DNA of 64,000 nt from Caballeronia concitans (GTDB lineage Bacteria; Pseudomonadota; Gammaproteobacteria; Burkholderiales; Burkholderiaceae): positions 1 to 64,000 of the forward strand of contig NZ_FCNV02000008.1 in assembly GCF_001544615.1 (NCBI RefSeq), read 5' to 3'. The position numbers and the translations under genes are program-made. The notes beneath the pieces were generated by a model that saw only the letters and a list, made by a program, of their open reading frames with translations, had not been told where the DNA came from and ran no database searches. Position 1 is the first letter of the stretch, and every line of letters starts with the position of its first letter. Below, piece by piece: positions 1 through 7,373 of the stretch.

Positions 1-207
1 TAAACCTTCCTCTTAATACTTCGTGTGAGACTCTTGATTACTTTTGCTATTGCCAATTCCGAAGAACCGGCCGCACTCGCCATCAAGCGCCCACACTTAT
101 CGGCTGTTAGTTTTTAAAGAGCACATCGCCTGACTTACCCACCTCACCGCACCGAGCGTCTTGCTCAGCGCCGCTTCCGTCTGGCGTTTGCTGCATCAGC
201 AGCAGAG
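1..207 (-). other. rRNA operon 5' leader (16S gene beyond left edge)
   Basis: Read on the minus strand, this is a typical betaproteobacterial pre-rRNA leader. It contains a boxA antiterminator (TGCTCTTTA, 115-123) followed by the AACTAACAGCCGATAAGTGT block usually found upstream of Burkholderia 16S rRNA. It runs off the window before the 16S start, so no mature rRNA is included. The 5' end is placed about 7 bases downstream of the -10 box of the promoter at 214-242. That 16S begins just beyond base 1 is inferred from leader similarity remembered from related genomes. Confidence 0.75.
115..123 (-). promoter_or_regulatory. boxA antitermination site
   Basis: The minus strand reads TGCTCTTTA, the conserved boxA core bound as RNA by NusB/NusE in rRNA operon leaders. 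It lies about 90 bases downstream of the predicted transcription start, a normal position. Confidence 0.75.
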
Positions 208-213
208 AACGAG

Positions 214-242
214 ATTATGTCTGGCGAGAGGCAACAGGTCAA
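214..242 (-). promoter_or_regulatory. rRNA P1-type promoter
   Basis: On the minus strand, -35 TTGACC (237-242) and -10 CATAAT (214-219) are separated by exactly 17 bases. An A/T-rich stretch (about 255-272) just upstream could act as an UP element. Transcription would start near 207 and run left into the rRNA leader. The spacing and position make this the likely main promoter of the rRNA operon. Confidence 0.75.
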
Positions 243-362
243 CCCCTCTCTGCGATTTATTTTCGACTCGTGTCCGCTGCTTAATAAGGAGGCACCCGGC
301 AACCTCACCGATTCGATGATGACCCGAACGCCCCACGATCCGACACTGCACAACGCAATCGC

Positions 363-713
363 TTAATTTCCGAAGTATGGAACGCAAAAGCCAGCGGGTC
401 CCACGCAATCCGATGCGGACCACGAACCCCGCTGCGTCATCCCCGAACCCGTCGCGCCCGAACGCGCGCCGCCGTATGACTGATTCGCTCCATCCGCGTA
501 TTGCTGCGCGGCGACCTTGGCTTCGGCGGCCTGGATATCGGCAGGATACGCCGCGTTGTCTCCCGACGCCGCCGAATATCCGGCCCGCTCCAGTTGCACG
601 AGTTCTGCCCGCACCTGCGCACGCGTGACCGGCGCGCTATTGCCCTGCGCGAAAGCAAAAGTAGGCGCGATGACCGCAGCGACCGACACAACGAGTTTGG
701 CGATGGTATTCAT
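363..713 (-). CDS. DUF4148 domain exported protein
   Basis: A 116-residue protein starting with a clear Sec signal peptide (MNTIAKLVV..., cleavage expected after AFA-Q). The segment TRAQVRAELVQLERAGY followed by a YPADIQAAEAKVAAQ stretch is the DUF4148 pattern, common in small periplasmic proteins of Burkholderiaceae. The start at 713 is chosen because it creates the signal peptide and has GGGAG about 10 bases upstream; the longer reading frame to 770 has no such features. The C-terminal half is Gly/Ser rich and contains two cysteines (SDCVGPAGFC). The function of the family is unknown. It stands alone, facing the rRNA promoter. Confidence 0.85.
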   Translation of the reverse strand: MNTIAKLVVSVAAVIAPTFAFAQGNSAPVTRAQVRAELVQLERAGYSAASGDNAAYPADIQAAEAKVAAQQYADGANQSYGGARSGATGSGMTQRGSWSASDCVGPAGFCVPYFGN

Positions 714-901
714 GATGTACAGACTCCCACGATAGGTTGACCCGGACCGCGTGCGATCCACTCGCCTCATCGAGCGCAGGGACGATGGCCCAATGCACCC
801 CCGATTTCCCCGACCCAGGTTTCAAGCGTTGAGGCTTCGATTGGTTAACCCGAGGACATCGCGATCTATTCCCATCATCGCGACGCAACGACACACTGCA
901 C

Positions 902-943
902 TTGACACGCTTGCCGAGGCTCACGTACCGTTTGGTAGACCAA
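902..943 (+). promoter_or_regulatory. candidate promoter with palindromic operator for the efflux operon
   Basis: A perfect -35 TTGACA (902-907) lies 18 bases before a weak -10-like TACCGT (926-931). Immediately downstream is the perfect inverted repeat TTGGT-AG-ACCAA (932-943), then the adaptor gene at 977. This arrangement suits a repressor covering the transcription start, but no regulator gene is adjacent and the -10 is poor. Confidence 0.4.
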
Positions 944-976
944 CCAACAATTGTCAACCGGATCAGGGAGCGAGCG

Positions 977-1939
977 ATGCCCCGCATTCTTCGCGTTCCA
1001 CTCTGTTCATGTCTTCTCGTCGCGACACTGCTCGCGGCATGTTCGCGGCAAGACTCCAACGCCTTTCAGGGTTATGTCGAAGGCGAATTCGTTTATCTCG
1101 GTGCTTCGCAATCGGGCAAGCTGATCGACTTGCCCGTCGCGCGTGGACAAACGATCAAGGCGGCAACGCCCGTGTTCGCGCTCGAATCCGACGATGAAGC
1201 CGCCGCGCTCGATCAGGCGAAGCGCCAGCTCGCCGCCGCGCAATCGCAACTCGAAGACATCTTGACGGGCAAGCGCGCGCCCGAGGTCGCATCGGTTCGT
1301 GCGCAGCTCGCGCAGGCCCGCGCGAACGCACGCAAGGCCGCGCTGCAACTGAATCGCGACGAAGCGCAATTCAGCGCGGGCGGCATTTCGAAGGGACAAC
1401 TCGACGACTCGCGCGCCAATGCGGACGCCACCGCCGCACAGGTACGCGACCTGAGCGAGCAGGTCGATATCGCGCGCCTGCCGGGACGTCCGCAGCAAAT
1501 CGCGGCGCAGCGCGCACAAGTCGCGGCCGCGCAGGCCGTCGTCGCACAGGCGCAATGGAAGCTGGATCAGAAGCGTGTTGCCGCTCCCGCCGATGGCCTC
1601 GTCTACGACACGCTCTTTCGTCGCGGCGAATGGGTTCAGGCGGGCAGTCCGGTCGTGCAGATGTTGCCGCCTGAAAACATCAAGGTGCGCTTCTTCGTGC
1701 CGGAACGCACGGTGGGCACGCTGGCGACGGGACGCGCGGTCTCGATTCATTGCGACGGCTGCACCGCCGATATTCCCGCGAAAATCACGTATATCTCGCA
1801 GCAGGCGGAGTACACGCCGCCCATCATCTATAGCAACGAGAGCCGTGCGAAGCTCGTGTTCATGATCGAGGCGCATGCGAACGCATCGGATGCGCGCAAG
1901 CTTCATCCTGGCCAACCTGTCGCGGTGAGCCTGCAATGA
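977..1939 (+). CDS. HlyD-family efflux adaptor lipoprotein
   Basis: A 320-residue periplasmic adaptor (membrane fusion protein). The start at 977 has GGGAG 6 bases upstream and yields a lipoprotein signal with lipobox LLAAC (Cys22). The region after it (GYVEGEFVYLGASQSGKL) is the first half of the biotinyl-lipoyl hairpin. A long Ala/Gln/Arg-rich coiled-coil hairpin spans roughly residues 85-210, and the second lipoyl half with beta-barrel follows (APADGLVYDTLFRRGEWV). It resembles YbhG-type adaptors, but is anchored by lipid rather than a transmembrane helix. Its stop overlaps the ATPase start by 4 bases (ATGA). It would link the inner-membrane ABC exporter to the outer-membrane factor at 4043-5449. 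The substrate is unknown. Confidence 0.88.
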   Translation: MPRILRVPLCSCLLVATLLAACSRQDSNAFQGYVEGEFVYLGASQSGKLIDLPVARGQTIKAATPVFALESDDEAAALDQAKRQLAAAQSQLEDILTGKRAPEVASVRAQLAQARANARKAALQLNRDEAQFSAGGISKGQLDDSRANADATAAQVRDLSEQVDIARLPGRPQQIAAQRAQVAAAQAVVAQAQWKLDQKRVAAPADGLVYDTLFRRGEWVQAGSPVVQMLPPENIKVRFFVPERTVGTLATGRAVSIHCDGCTADIPAKITYISQQAEYTPPIIYSNESRAKLVFMIEAHANASDARKLHPGQPVAVSLQ

Positions 1940-2892
1940 ACGAGCCGATCGACGCGCATCGGACGCAATACGTCATCGACGTACGCAAGCTCAACAAGCA
2001 CTTCGGCGACAAGCACGTCGTCAACGATGTCTCGCTGCAAGTCGCGCGCGGCGAAATCTTCGGCTTCCTGGGTCCGAACGGAAGCGGCAAGACCACATCG
2101 ATCCGCCTCATGTGCGGTCTGCTCACGCCCGATTCCGGCAGCGGCACATGCCTCGGCTACGACATCGTGCGCGAGAGCGAAGAGATCAAGCGCAACGTCG
2201 GCTATATGACGCAGCGCTTCTCGTATTGGGAGGACCTGACGATCCGCCAGAATCTCGACTTCGTGGCGCGCATCTATCAGATGGCGAATCGTCGCGAAGT
2301 GGTGGATCGTTCGCTCGAAGCGCTCGGCCTGCAAAGCCGCGCGAATCAATTGACGGGATCGCTTTCGGGCGGCTGGAAGCAACGCCTCGCGCTGGCTGCG
2401 TGCATGCTGCACGAGCCGAAGCTGCTGCTGCTCGATGAACCCACCGCCGGCGTCGATCCCACCGCGCGTCGTGATTTCTGGGAAGAGTTGCATCGGCTCG
2501 CGGCGAACGGCATCTCGGTGCTCGTGAGCACGCACTACATGGATGAAGCCGAGCGATGTCACAAGCTCGCGTACATCGCCTATGGAAAGCTCCTTGCCCA
2601 AGGCACCGCGAACGAAGTGATCGCATCGCAAGGGCTTGCGACATGGAGCATCCACGGCGAACGTCTGAGCGCATTGTCGGGACGCTTGCGCAAGACGCCA
2701 GGCGTCGATCAAACCGTGGTCTTCGGATCGGCGCTGCATGTCAGCGGCAGCGATCACGCAGCACTCGAACGCGCCGTGTACGATGCGACGAAAGACAGCG
2801 CGCTACGCGCCGAGCAAATCGACACGGGCCTCGAAGACGTGTTCATCTATTTGATGAGCCGCTCCACCGATAACTTCAAGGTGAGTTCATGA
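1936..2892 (+). CDS. ABC exporter ATP-binding protein (YbhF/DrrA type)
   Basis: A 318-residue nucleotide-binding subunit. Visible motifs: Walker A GPNGSGKT (residues 46-53), ABC signature LSGGWKQR, Walker B LLLLDEP followed by TAGVDP, and the H-loop STH. The C-terminal 80 residues form the extension usual in ABC-2 exporters. YbhF itself carries two ATPase domains while this protein has one, so it should work as a homodimer with the permease. It overlaps both neighbours by 4 bases (ATGA), implying translational coupling. Its role is ATP-driven efflux of an unknown, probably hydrophobic or toxic compound. Confidence 0.9.
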   Translation: MNEPIDAHRTQYVIDVRKLNKHFGDKHVVNDVSLQVARGEIFGFLGPNGSGKTTSIRLMCGLLTPDSGSGTCLGYDIVRESEEIKRNVGYMTQRFSYWEDLTIRQNLDFVARIYQMANRREVVDRSLEALGLQSRANQLTGSLSGGWKQRLALAACMLHEPKLLLLDEPTAGVDPTARRDFWEELHRLAANGISVLVSTHYMDEAERCHKLAYIAYGKLLAQGTANEVIASQGLATWSIHGERLSALSGRLRKTPGVDQTVVFGSALHVSGSDHAALERAVYDATKDSALRAEQIDTGLEDVFIYLMSRSTDNFKVSS

Positions 2893-4031
2893 GCGCTCGC
2901 GTGCGTTTCTCGGTGACGCGCTGGTGGAGCATCGTGCTCAAGGAGTTCCTGCAATTGCGGCGCGACCGCATCACGTTCGCGATGATCGTCGGCTTGCCGA
3001 TCATTCAACTCGCGCTCTTCGGCTATGCGATCAACACCGATCCGAAGCACTTGCCGACTGCGATCATCGCGGGCGAAAACAGCACGTTCTCGCGCAGCTT
3101 CATCGCGGCGATGCGCAACTCCGAGTACTTCGATATCGTCGAAACGCTTCCGGACGACGAAGCCGGCCGGCGCGCACTCGCGCAAGGCCGCGTGCTTTTC
3201 GTGCTGAACATACCGACGGATTTTTCACGCCGGCTCTTGCGTGGCGAACGCCCCGCGTTGCTCGTCGAAGCCGACGCGACCGATCCCACCGCGGTCAGCC
3301 GCGCGACCAGCGCATTGAGCGGCCTCGTTGCATCGGTCGAGTCGAAGGACATCACCGGCCCGCTCGCAAGACTCGCCGGCAAGCCTCCCGCGTTCGACGT
3401 GCAGGTGCATCATCTCTACAACCCTGAAGGCATCACGCAATATAACGTCGTGCCCGGCCTCATGGGCGTGATCCTGACGATGACGCTCGTGATGATGACC
3501 GGCCTCGCGATCACGCGCGAACGCGAACGCGGCACGATGGAGAATCTCCTTGCGACACCCGTGCGCCCCATCGAAGTGATGACGGGCAAGATCGTGCCTT
3601 ACGTGTTCATCGGTTTGATACAGGCGACGATCATTCTTCTCGCCACGCACTTCGTCTTCCATGTGCCGTTGGCCGGCAATCCGATCGCCATCTATCTTTC
3701 GGCGCTGCTCTTTATCGCGGCCAACCTGACGGTGGGCATCACGCTGTCGTCGCTTGCACAGAACCAGCTTCAGGCGATGCAGCTCACGTTCTTCTATTTC
3801 CTGCCGAACATTCTGCTTTCGGGCTTCATGTTCCCTTTCGCGGGCATGCCGAAGTGGGCGCAATTCATCGGCAATCTTCTGCCGCTCACGTACTTCAACC
3901 GTCTCATTCGCGGCATTCTTCTGAAGGGCAACGGCTGGGCCGATCTATGGCCTTCGGTGTGGCCGATGGTCCTCTTCACGCTGATCGTCATGTGCATTGC
4001 GCTGCGCTTCTACCGGCGCACGCTCGATTAG
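2889..4031 (+). CDS. ABC-2 type exporter permease
   Basis: A 380-residue membrane subunit with the ABC2_membrane_3 plan: an N-terminal helix (residues about 29-49), a large periplasmic domain to about residue 180, then five or six helices. The conserved stretch TRERERGTMENLLATPVRP between the second and third helices is the family coupling signature. The last conserved block is LPLTYFNRLIRGILLKGNGW. Only one permease gene is present, where E. coli YbhFSR has two, so a homodimer is inferred. It is coupled to the ATPase gene and followed 12 bases later by the outer-membrane factor. Confidence 0.9.
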   Translation: MSARVRFSVTRWWSIVLKEFLQLRRDRITFAMIVGLPIIQLALFGYAINTDPKHLPTAIIAGENSTFSRSFIAAMRNSEYFDIVETLPDDEAGRRALAQGRVLFVLNIPTDFSRRLLRGERPALLVEADATDPTAVSRATSALSGLVASVESKDITGPLARLAGKPPAFDVQVHHLYNPEGITQYNVVPGLMGVILTMTLVMMTGLAITRERERGTMENLLATPVRPIEVMTGKIVPYVFIGLIQATIILLATHFVFHVPLAGNPIAIYLSALLFIAANLTVGITLSSLAQNQLQAMQLTFFYFLPNILLSGFMFPFAGMPKWAQFIGNLLPLTYFNRLIRGILLKGNGWADLWPSVWPMVLFTLIVMCIALRFYRRTLD

Positions 4032-4042
4032 GAGGCGCGCAA

Positions 4043-5449
4043 ATGAAACCCCTCGCAGCCATTTGCGTGCTGATGCTCGGCGGCTGCACCGTCGGCCCGG
4101 ATTTTCATGCGCCCGCCCCGCCCGATACACAGTCTTACACGCGAAGCACGTCGCAAGCCCAAGCCGTTGCCGATCACGCGCTGCCGCAATGGTGGAAGCA
4201 GTTCGGCTCGGATACGTTGAACGGTCTCGTCGATCAGGCGTTGCATAACAGTCCGACGCTCGGCCAGGCTCGCGCGCGGCTGACGCAAGCGCGCGAGGAC
4301 TATCAGGCGCAAGCGGGCGCCACGTACTTCCCTGCTGTCGATGCCTCGTTCTCCGCCTCGCGTCAGAAAGTGGACCCCGCCGCGTTCGGCGTTCCGGTGC
4401 CGAGCCCCGGCCCGTTCACGCTATACGATGCATCGGTGAGCGTGTCCTATACGCTCGATGTCTTCGGCGGCGATCGTCGCGCGCTCGAAGCATTGCGCGC
4501 GCAAGTGGACTATCAATCGTTCGAACTCGATGCGGCGCGTTTGTCGATAGCGGGCAACGTCGTTTCCACGGCGATCCGTCGCGCTTCATTGCAGCAGCAG
4601 ATCACGCTGACGCAAAGCATCGCCGATGCACAGGCGCAGCAGCTCGCCATCATGGAAGCGCGGCTGAATGCGGGCGGCGTGGCACGCTTCGATGTTCGGA
4701 GCCAGCGCACGCTCCTCGAACAGACGCGCGCGAGCTTGCCATCGCTCGTCACTCAGCGCGATGCAGCCGATCATCGGCTCGCGATTCTCCTGGGCGTCGA
4801 GCCATCGAAAGCGGACTTCGACGCGCTCACGCTCGATGCACTGCGCGCGCCGGACGACGTGCCGCTCACGTTGCCATCGACGCTCGCGCGCGAACGCCCC
4901 GACATTCGCGCGTCGGAGGCGTTGCTGCATCAGGCGAGCGCGAACGTCGGCGTGGCGACGGCGGATCTTTATCCGAAGCTCTCGTTATCGGCGGGCGTGG
5001 GTTCGCAACGCACGAGCATTCACGACATGCTCGACAAGCTGAATGTGTGGAACGTCGGCCTCAATCTGACGCAGCCGCTTTTTCGCGGTGGCGAATTGCG
5101 TGCGAGAAAGCGTTCCGCTGAAGCGGCCTACGATGCCGCGACGAGCGCGTATCGGCAAACCGTGCTCGATGCGCTTCAGCAAGTGGCGGATGCATTGACC
5201 GCGTTGCAAAACGACGCACATGCGGTGGCGTTGCGCGATATCGCGGCTGACGAGGCGCAAGCGAATCTCGATACGGTCCACGCGCGTCATGCCGCGGGTG
5301 GCGTGAGCCGCTTCGATCTACTCGATACGCAAAGGCAAGCGCTGCAAACGCAACTCGACCGCGCGCTTGCGCATGCGAGCCGTCTCAGCGATACAGCTGC
5401 GCTGTTTCAGTCGCTTGGCGGCATCGAAAAAGAGCGCTTGAATGATTGA
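4043..5449 (+). CDS. TolC-like outer-membrane efflux lipoprotein (NodT family)
   Basis: A 468-residue outer-membrane factor. The start at 4043 is preceded by GGAGG (4031-4035) and gives a lipoprotein signal MKPLAAICVLMLGGC with Cys15, followed by TVGPDF, the classic opening of OprM/NodT lipoproteins. Two homologous coiled-coil/barrel halves are visible; the GVARFDVRSQ and GGVSRFDLLDTQR repeats mark equivalent helices. RPDIRASEALLHQASANVGVATADLYPKLSLSAGVG is typical of the family and is given here only as landmarks RPDIR and YPKLSL. It completes a four-gene tripartite efflux operon. The longer upstream frame overlaps the permease and is not used. Confidence 0.9.
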   Translation: MKPLAAICVLMLGGCTVGPDFHAPAPPDTQSYTRSTSQAQAVADHALPQWWKQFGSDTLNGLVDQALHNSPTLGQARARLTQAREDYQAQAGATYFPAVDASFSASRQKVDPAAFGVPVPSPGPFTLYDASVSVSYTLDVFGGDRRALEALRAQVDYQSFELDAARLSIAGNVVSTAIRRASLQQQITLTQSIADAQAQQLAIMEARLNAGGVARFDVRSQRTLLEQTRASLPSLVTQRDAADHRLAILLGVEPSKADFDALTLDALRAPDDVPLTLPSTLARERPDIRASEALLHQASANVGVATADLYPKLSLSAGVGSQRTSIHDMLDKLNVWNVGLNLTQPLFRGGELRARKRSAEAAYDAATSAYRQTVLDALQQVADALTALQNDAHAVALRDIAADEAQANLDTVHARHAAGGVSRFDLLDTQRQALQTQLDRALAHASRLSDTAALFQSLGGIEKERLND

Positions 5450-5462
5450 ATGAGCGCGCGGC

Positions 5463-7373
5463 TTACTCGGCGAAGCGGCCCTGTACCGCGCGCTGAATTT
5501 CCGCGAACGCGACCGGCTTCACGAGATGATGATCGAAGCCCGCTTCCTTCGAACGCTGGCGATCATGCGCCTGGCCGTATCCGGTCACGGCGATCAGCAA
5601 TGCATCGGCGGTTGCGGGGCGCGCGCGCATTTCGGCGGCCAGCCGGAAGCCGTCCATGCCGGGCAAGCCGATATCGAGCAGCACGATCTGCGGAAGGAAC
5701 GCCTCGGCGATATCGAGCGCCTCCGCCCCGTCATGCGCGGTGCGCACATCGAAGCCATCGGCTTCGAGAAGCAGCGCCATCGCGGTGGCCGCATCGACGC
5801 TGTCATCGACGAGCAATACGCGCTTGCCGCCTGTCACGCGCGGCGCTTCATCGACGGGATGCGACTCGGGCCGCGGCTCCTTCGCGAGCGGCAGCCACAC
5901 GACGAACTCGCTGCCGTGCTGCGGCCCCGCCGAATACGCCTCGATGCGCCCGCCCTGCAATTCGACGAGCGTCTTCGCGAGCGGCAAGCCGATGCCGAGC
6001 CCGCCCTCCGACCGTTCGAGCGATGTCTCGGACTGCACGAAAAGATCGAAGATATGCGGCAGCATGTCCGGCGCGATGCCGATGCCGTTGTCGCGCACCG
6101 TGATGCGCACTTCGTCGCCGAACTGCGCGGTCTCGATCGCGATCTCGCCTTCCTCGATGCTGTACTTCGACGCATTCGACAGCAGATTGCCGAACACCTG
6201 CGCAATGCGCACGCTATCGCCGACGATATAGAGCGGCGCGTCCGCGAGCCGTGTCGTGAGCTTGTGACGCTTGCGCTCCAGCGCGGGCTGCGCGGTTTCG
6301 ATAGCCGCTTCGACCGCCGCCGCGACATCCACCGCTTCCTGCCGCAGCGTGATCTTGCCCTGCGTGATGCGCGCGACATCGAGCAGATCGTCGACGAGGC
6401 GGCTCAAGTGCCGCACTTGCCGGTCGATGATCGTGCGCACCGTCGCGAAGTGCTGCGCGGACGGCGCGCGCTGCGGGTCGAGCAGATCGACGGCATTGCG
6501 GATCGGCGCGAGCGGATTGCGCAACTCGTGCGCGAGCATCGCGAGGAATTCGTCCTTGCGGCGATCGGCGTCGCGCAGCAGCATTTCGGCGGCCTTGCGC
6601 TCGGAGATATCGTTGACGACGCCCGCGATACGCACGGGCCGGCCATCCGCGCCGCGCACCTGCGACGCGCGCTCCGCCACCCAGAGCGGCCCGCCGTGCG
6701 CCCGCGCGATGCGGTATTCGACCTGATACGGCGCGCCGCTCGTCAGCAATTGCCGATACGCCGCCGCCACATGCTCGCGGTCCAGCGGATGAATGTCGCC
6801 GGACCAGTGATCCGGACCCGGACGCGGCGCGGGCGCGCCTTCGCCGGAATCCCACAGGCGCGCGTAGGCGGGACTCACGTAGAGCAATTGATTCGCGGCG
6901 GGATCGAGCATCCAGAATACGTCGTCGATATTCTCGGCGAGCTGCCGGAAGCGCTCTTCGCTTTCGCGCAGCGCGCTTTCCGCTAGCCGCACGCGCAACA
7001 GCGCGCGCACGTGCGCGATGAGTTCGGCGGGTTCGACCGGCTCCGTCAGATAACTGTCCGCGCCGCCTTCCAGACCGCGAATGCGGTCGAGGCTATGCAC
7101 CGCCGCCGCCGACGTCTGCAGCACCAGCGTGCTCGCCGTCTCCGGCGACGCCTTGATCTGGCGGCACACTTCGAGGCCGTTGATATCGGGCAGCTTCACG
7201 TCGAGCAGCACCAGATCCGGCGATTCCGCGCGCACCCGCTCCAGCGCGGCGGTACCGGTTCCCGCTTCGATCACGTTGAAACCCGCGCGCGACAAGATAC
7301 GCGTTTTCGCATAACGCGCGCCGTCGTTGTCATCGACGTTGAGAATCAGCACCTCGCTCCAGTCGCTTTTCAT
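5463..7373 (-). CDS. REC-PAS-histidine kinase-REC hybrid sensor kinase
   Basis: A 636-residue soluble protein with no membrane helix. Order of domains: N-terminal receiver (about 8-125, phosphoacceptor Asp58 in LLDVKLP), PAS/PAC (about 135-262), HisKA with His282 in AHELRNPL, HATPase (N-box NLLSNASKYS, G-box DNGIGI), and a C-terminal receiver with LLDIGLPGMDGF. It is the last gene of the stressosome operon; its start overlaps the stop of the preceding kinase (ATGA). An N-terminal receiver in front of a kinase means its activity is probably set by phosphotransfer, plausibly from the upstream kinase or another histidine kinase. No DNA-binding output is present, so the final target lies elsewhere. 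Confidence 0.88.
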   Translation of the reverse strand: MKSDWSEVLILNVDDNDGARYAKTRILSRAGFNVIEAGTGTAALERVRAESPDLVLLDVKLPDINGLEVCRQIKASPETASTLVLQTSAAAVHSLDRIRGLEGGADSYLTEPVEPAELIAHVRALLRVRLAESALRESEERFRQLAENIDDVFWMLDPAANQLLYVSPAYARLWDSGEGAPAPRPGPDHWSGDIHPLDREHVAAAYRQLLTSGAPYQVEYRIARAHGGPLWVAERASQVRGADGRPVRIAGVVNDISERKAAEMLLRDADRRKDEFLAMLAHELRNPLAPIRNAVDLLDPQRAPSAQHFATVRTIIDRQVRHLSRLVDDLLDVARITQGKITLRQEAVDVAAAVEAAIETAQPALERKRHKLTTRLADAPLYIVGDSVRIAQVFGNLLSNASKYSIEEGEIAIETAQFGDEVRITVRDNGIGIAPDMLPHIFDLFVQSETSLERSEGGLGIGLPLAKTLVELQGGRIEAYSAGPQHGSEFVVWLPLAKEPRPESHPVDEAPRVTGGKRVLLVDDSVDAATAMALLLEADGFDVRTAHDGAEALDIAEAFLPQIVLLDIGLPGMDGFRLAAEMRARPATADALLIAVTGYGQAHDRQRSKEAGFDHHLVKPVAFAEIQRAVQGRFAE

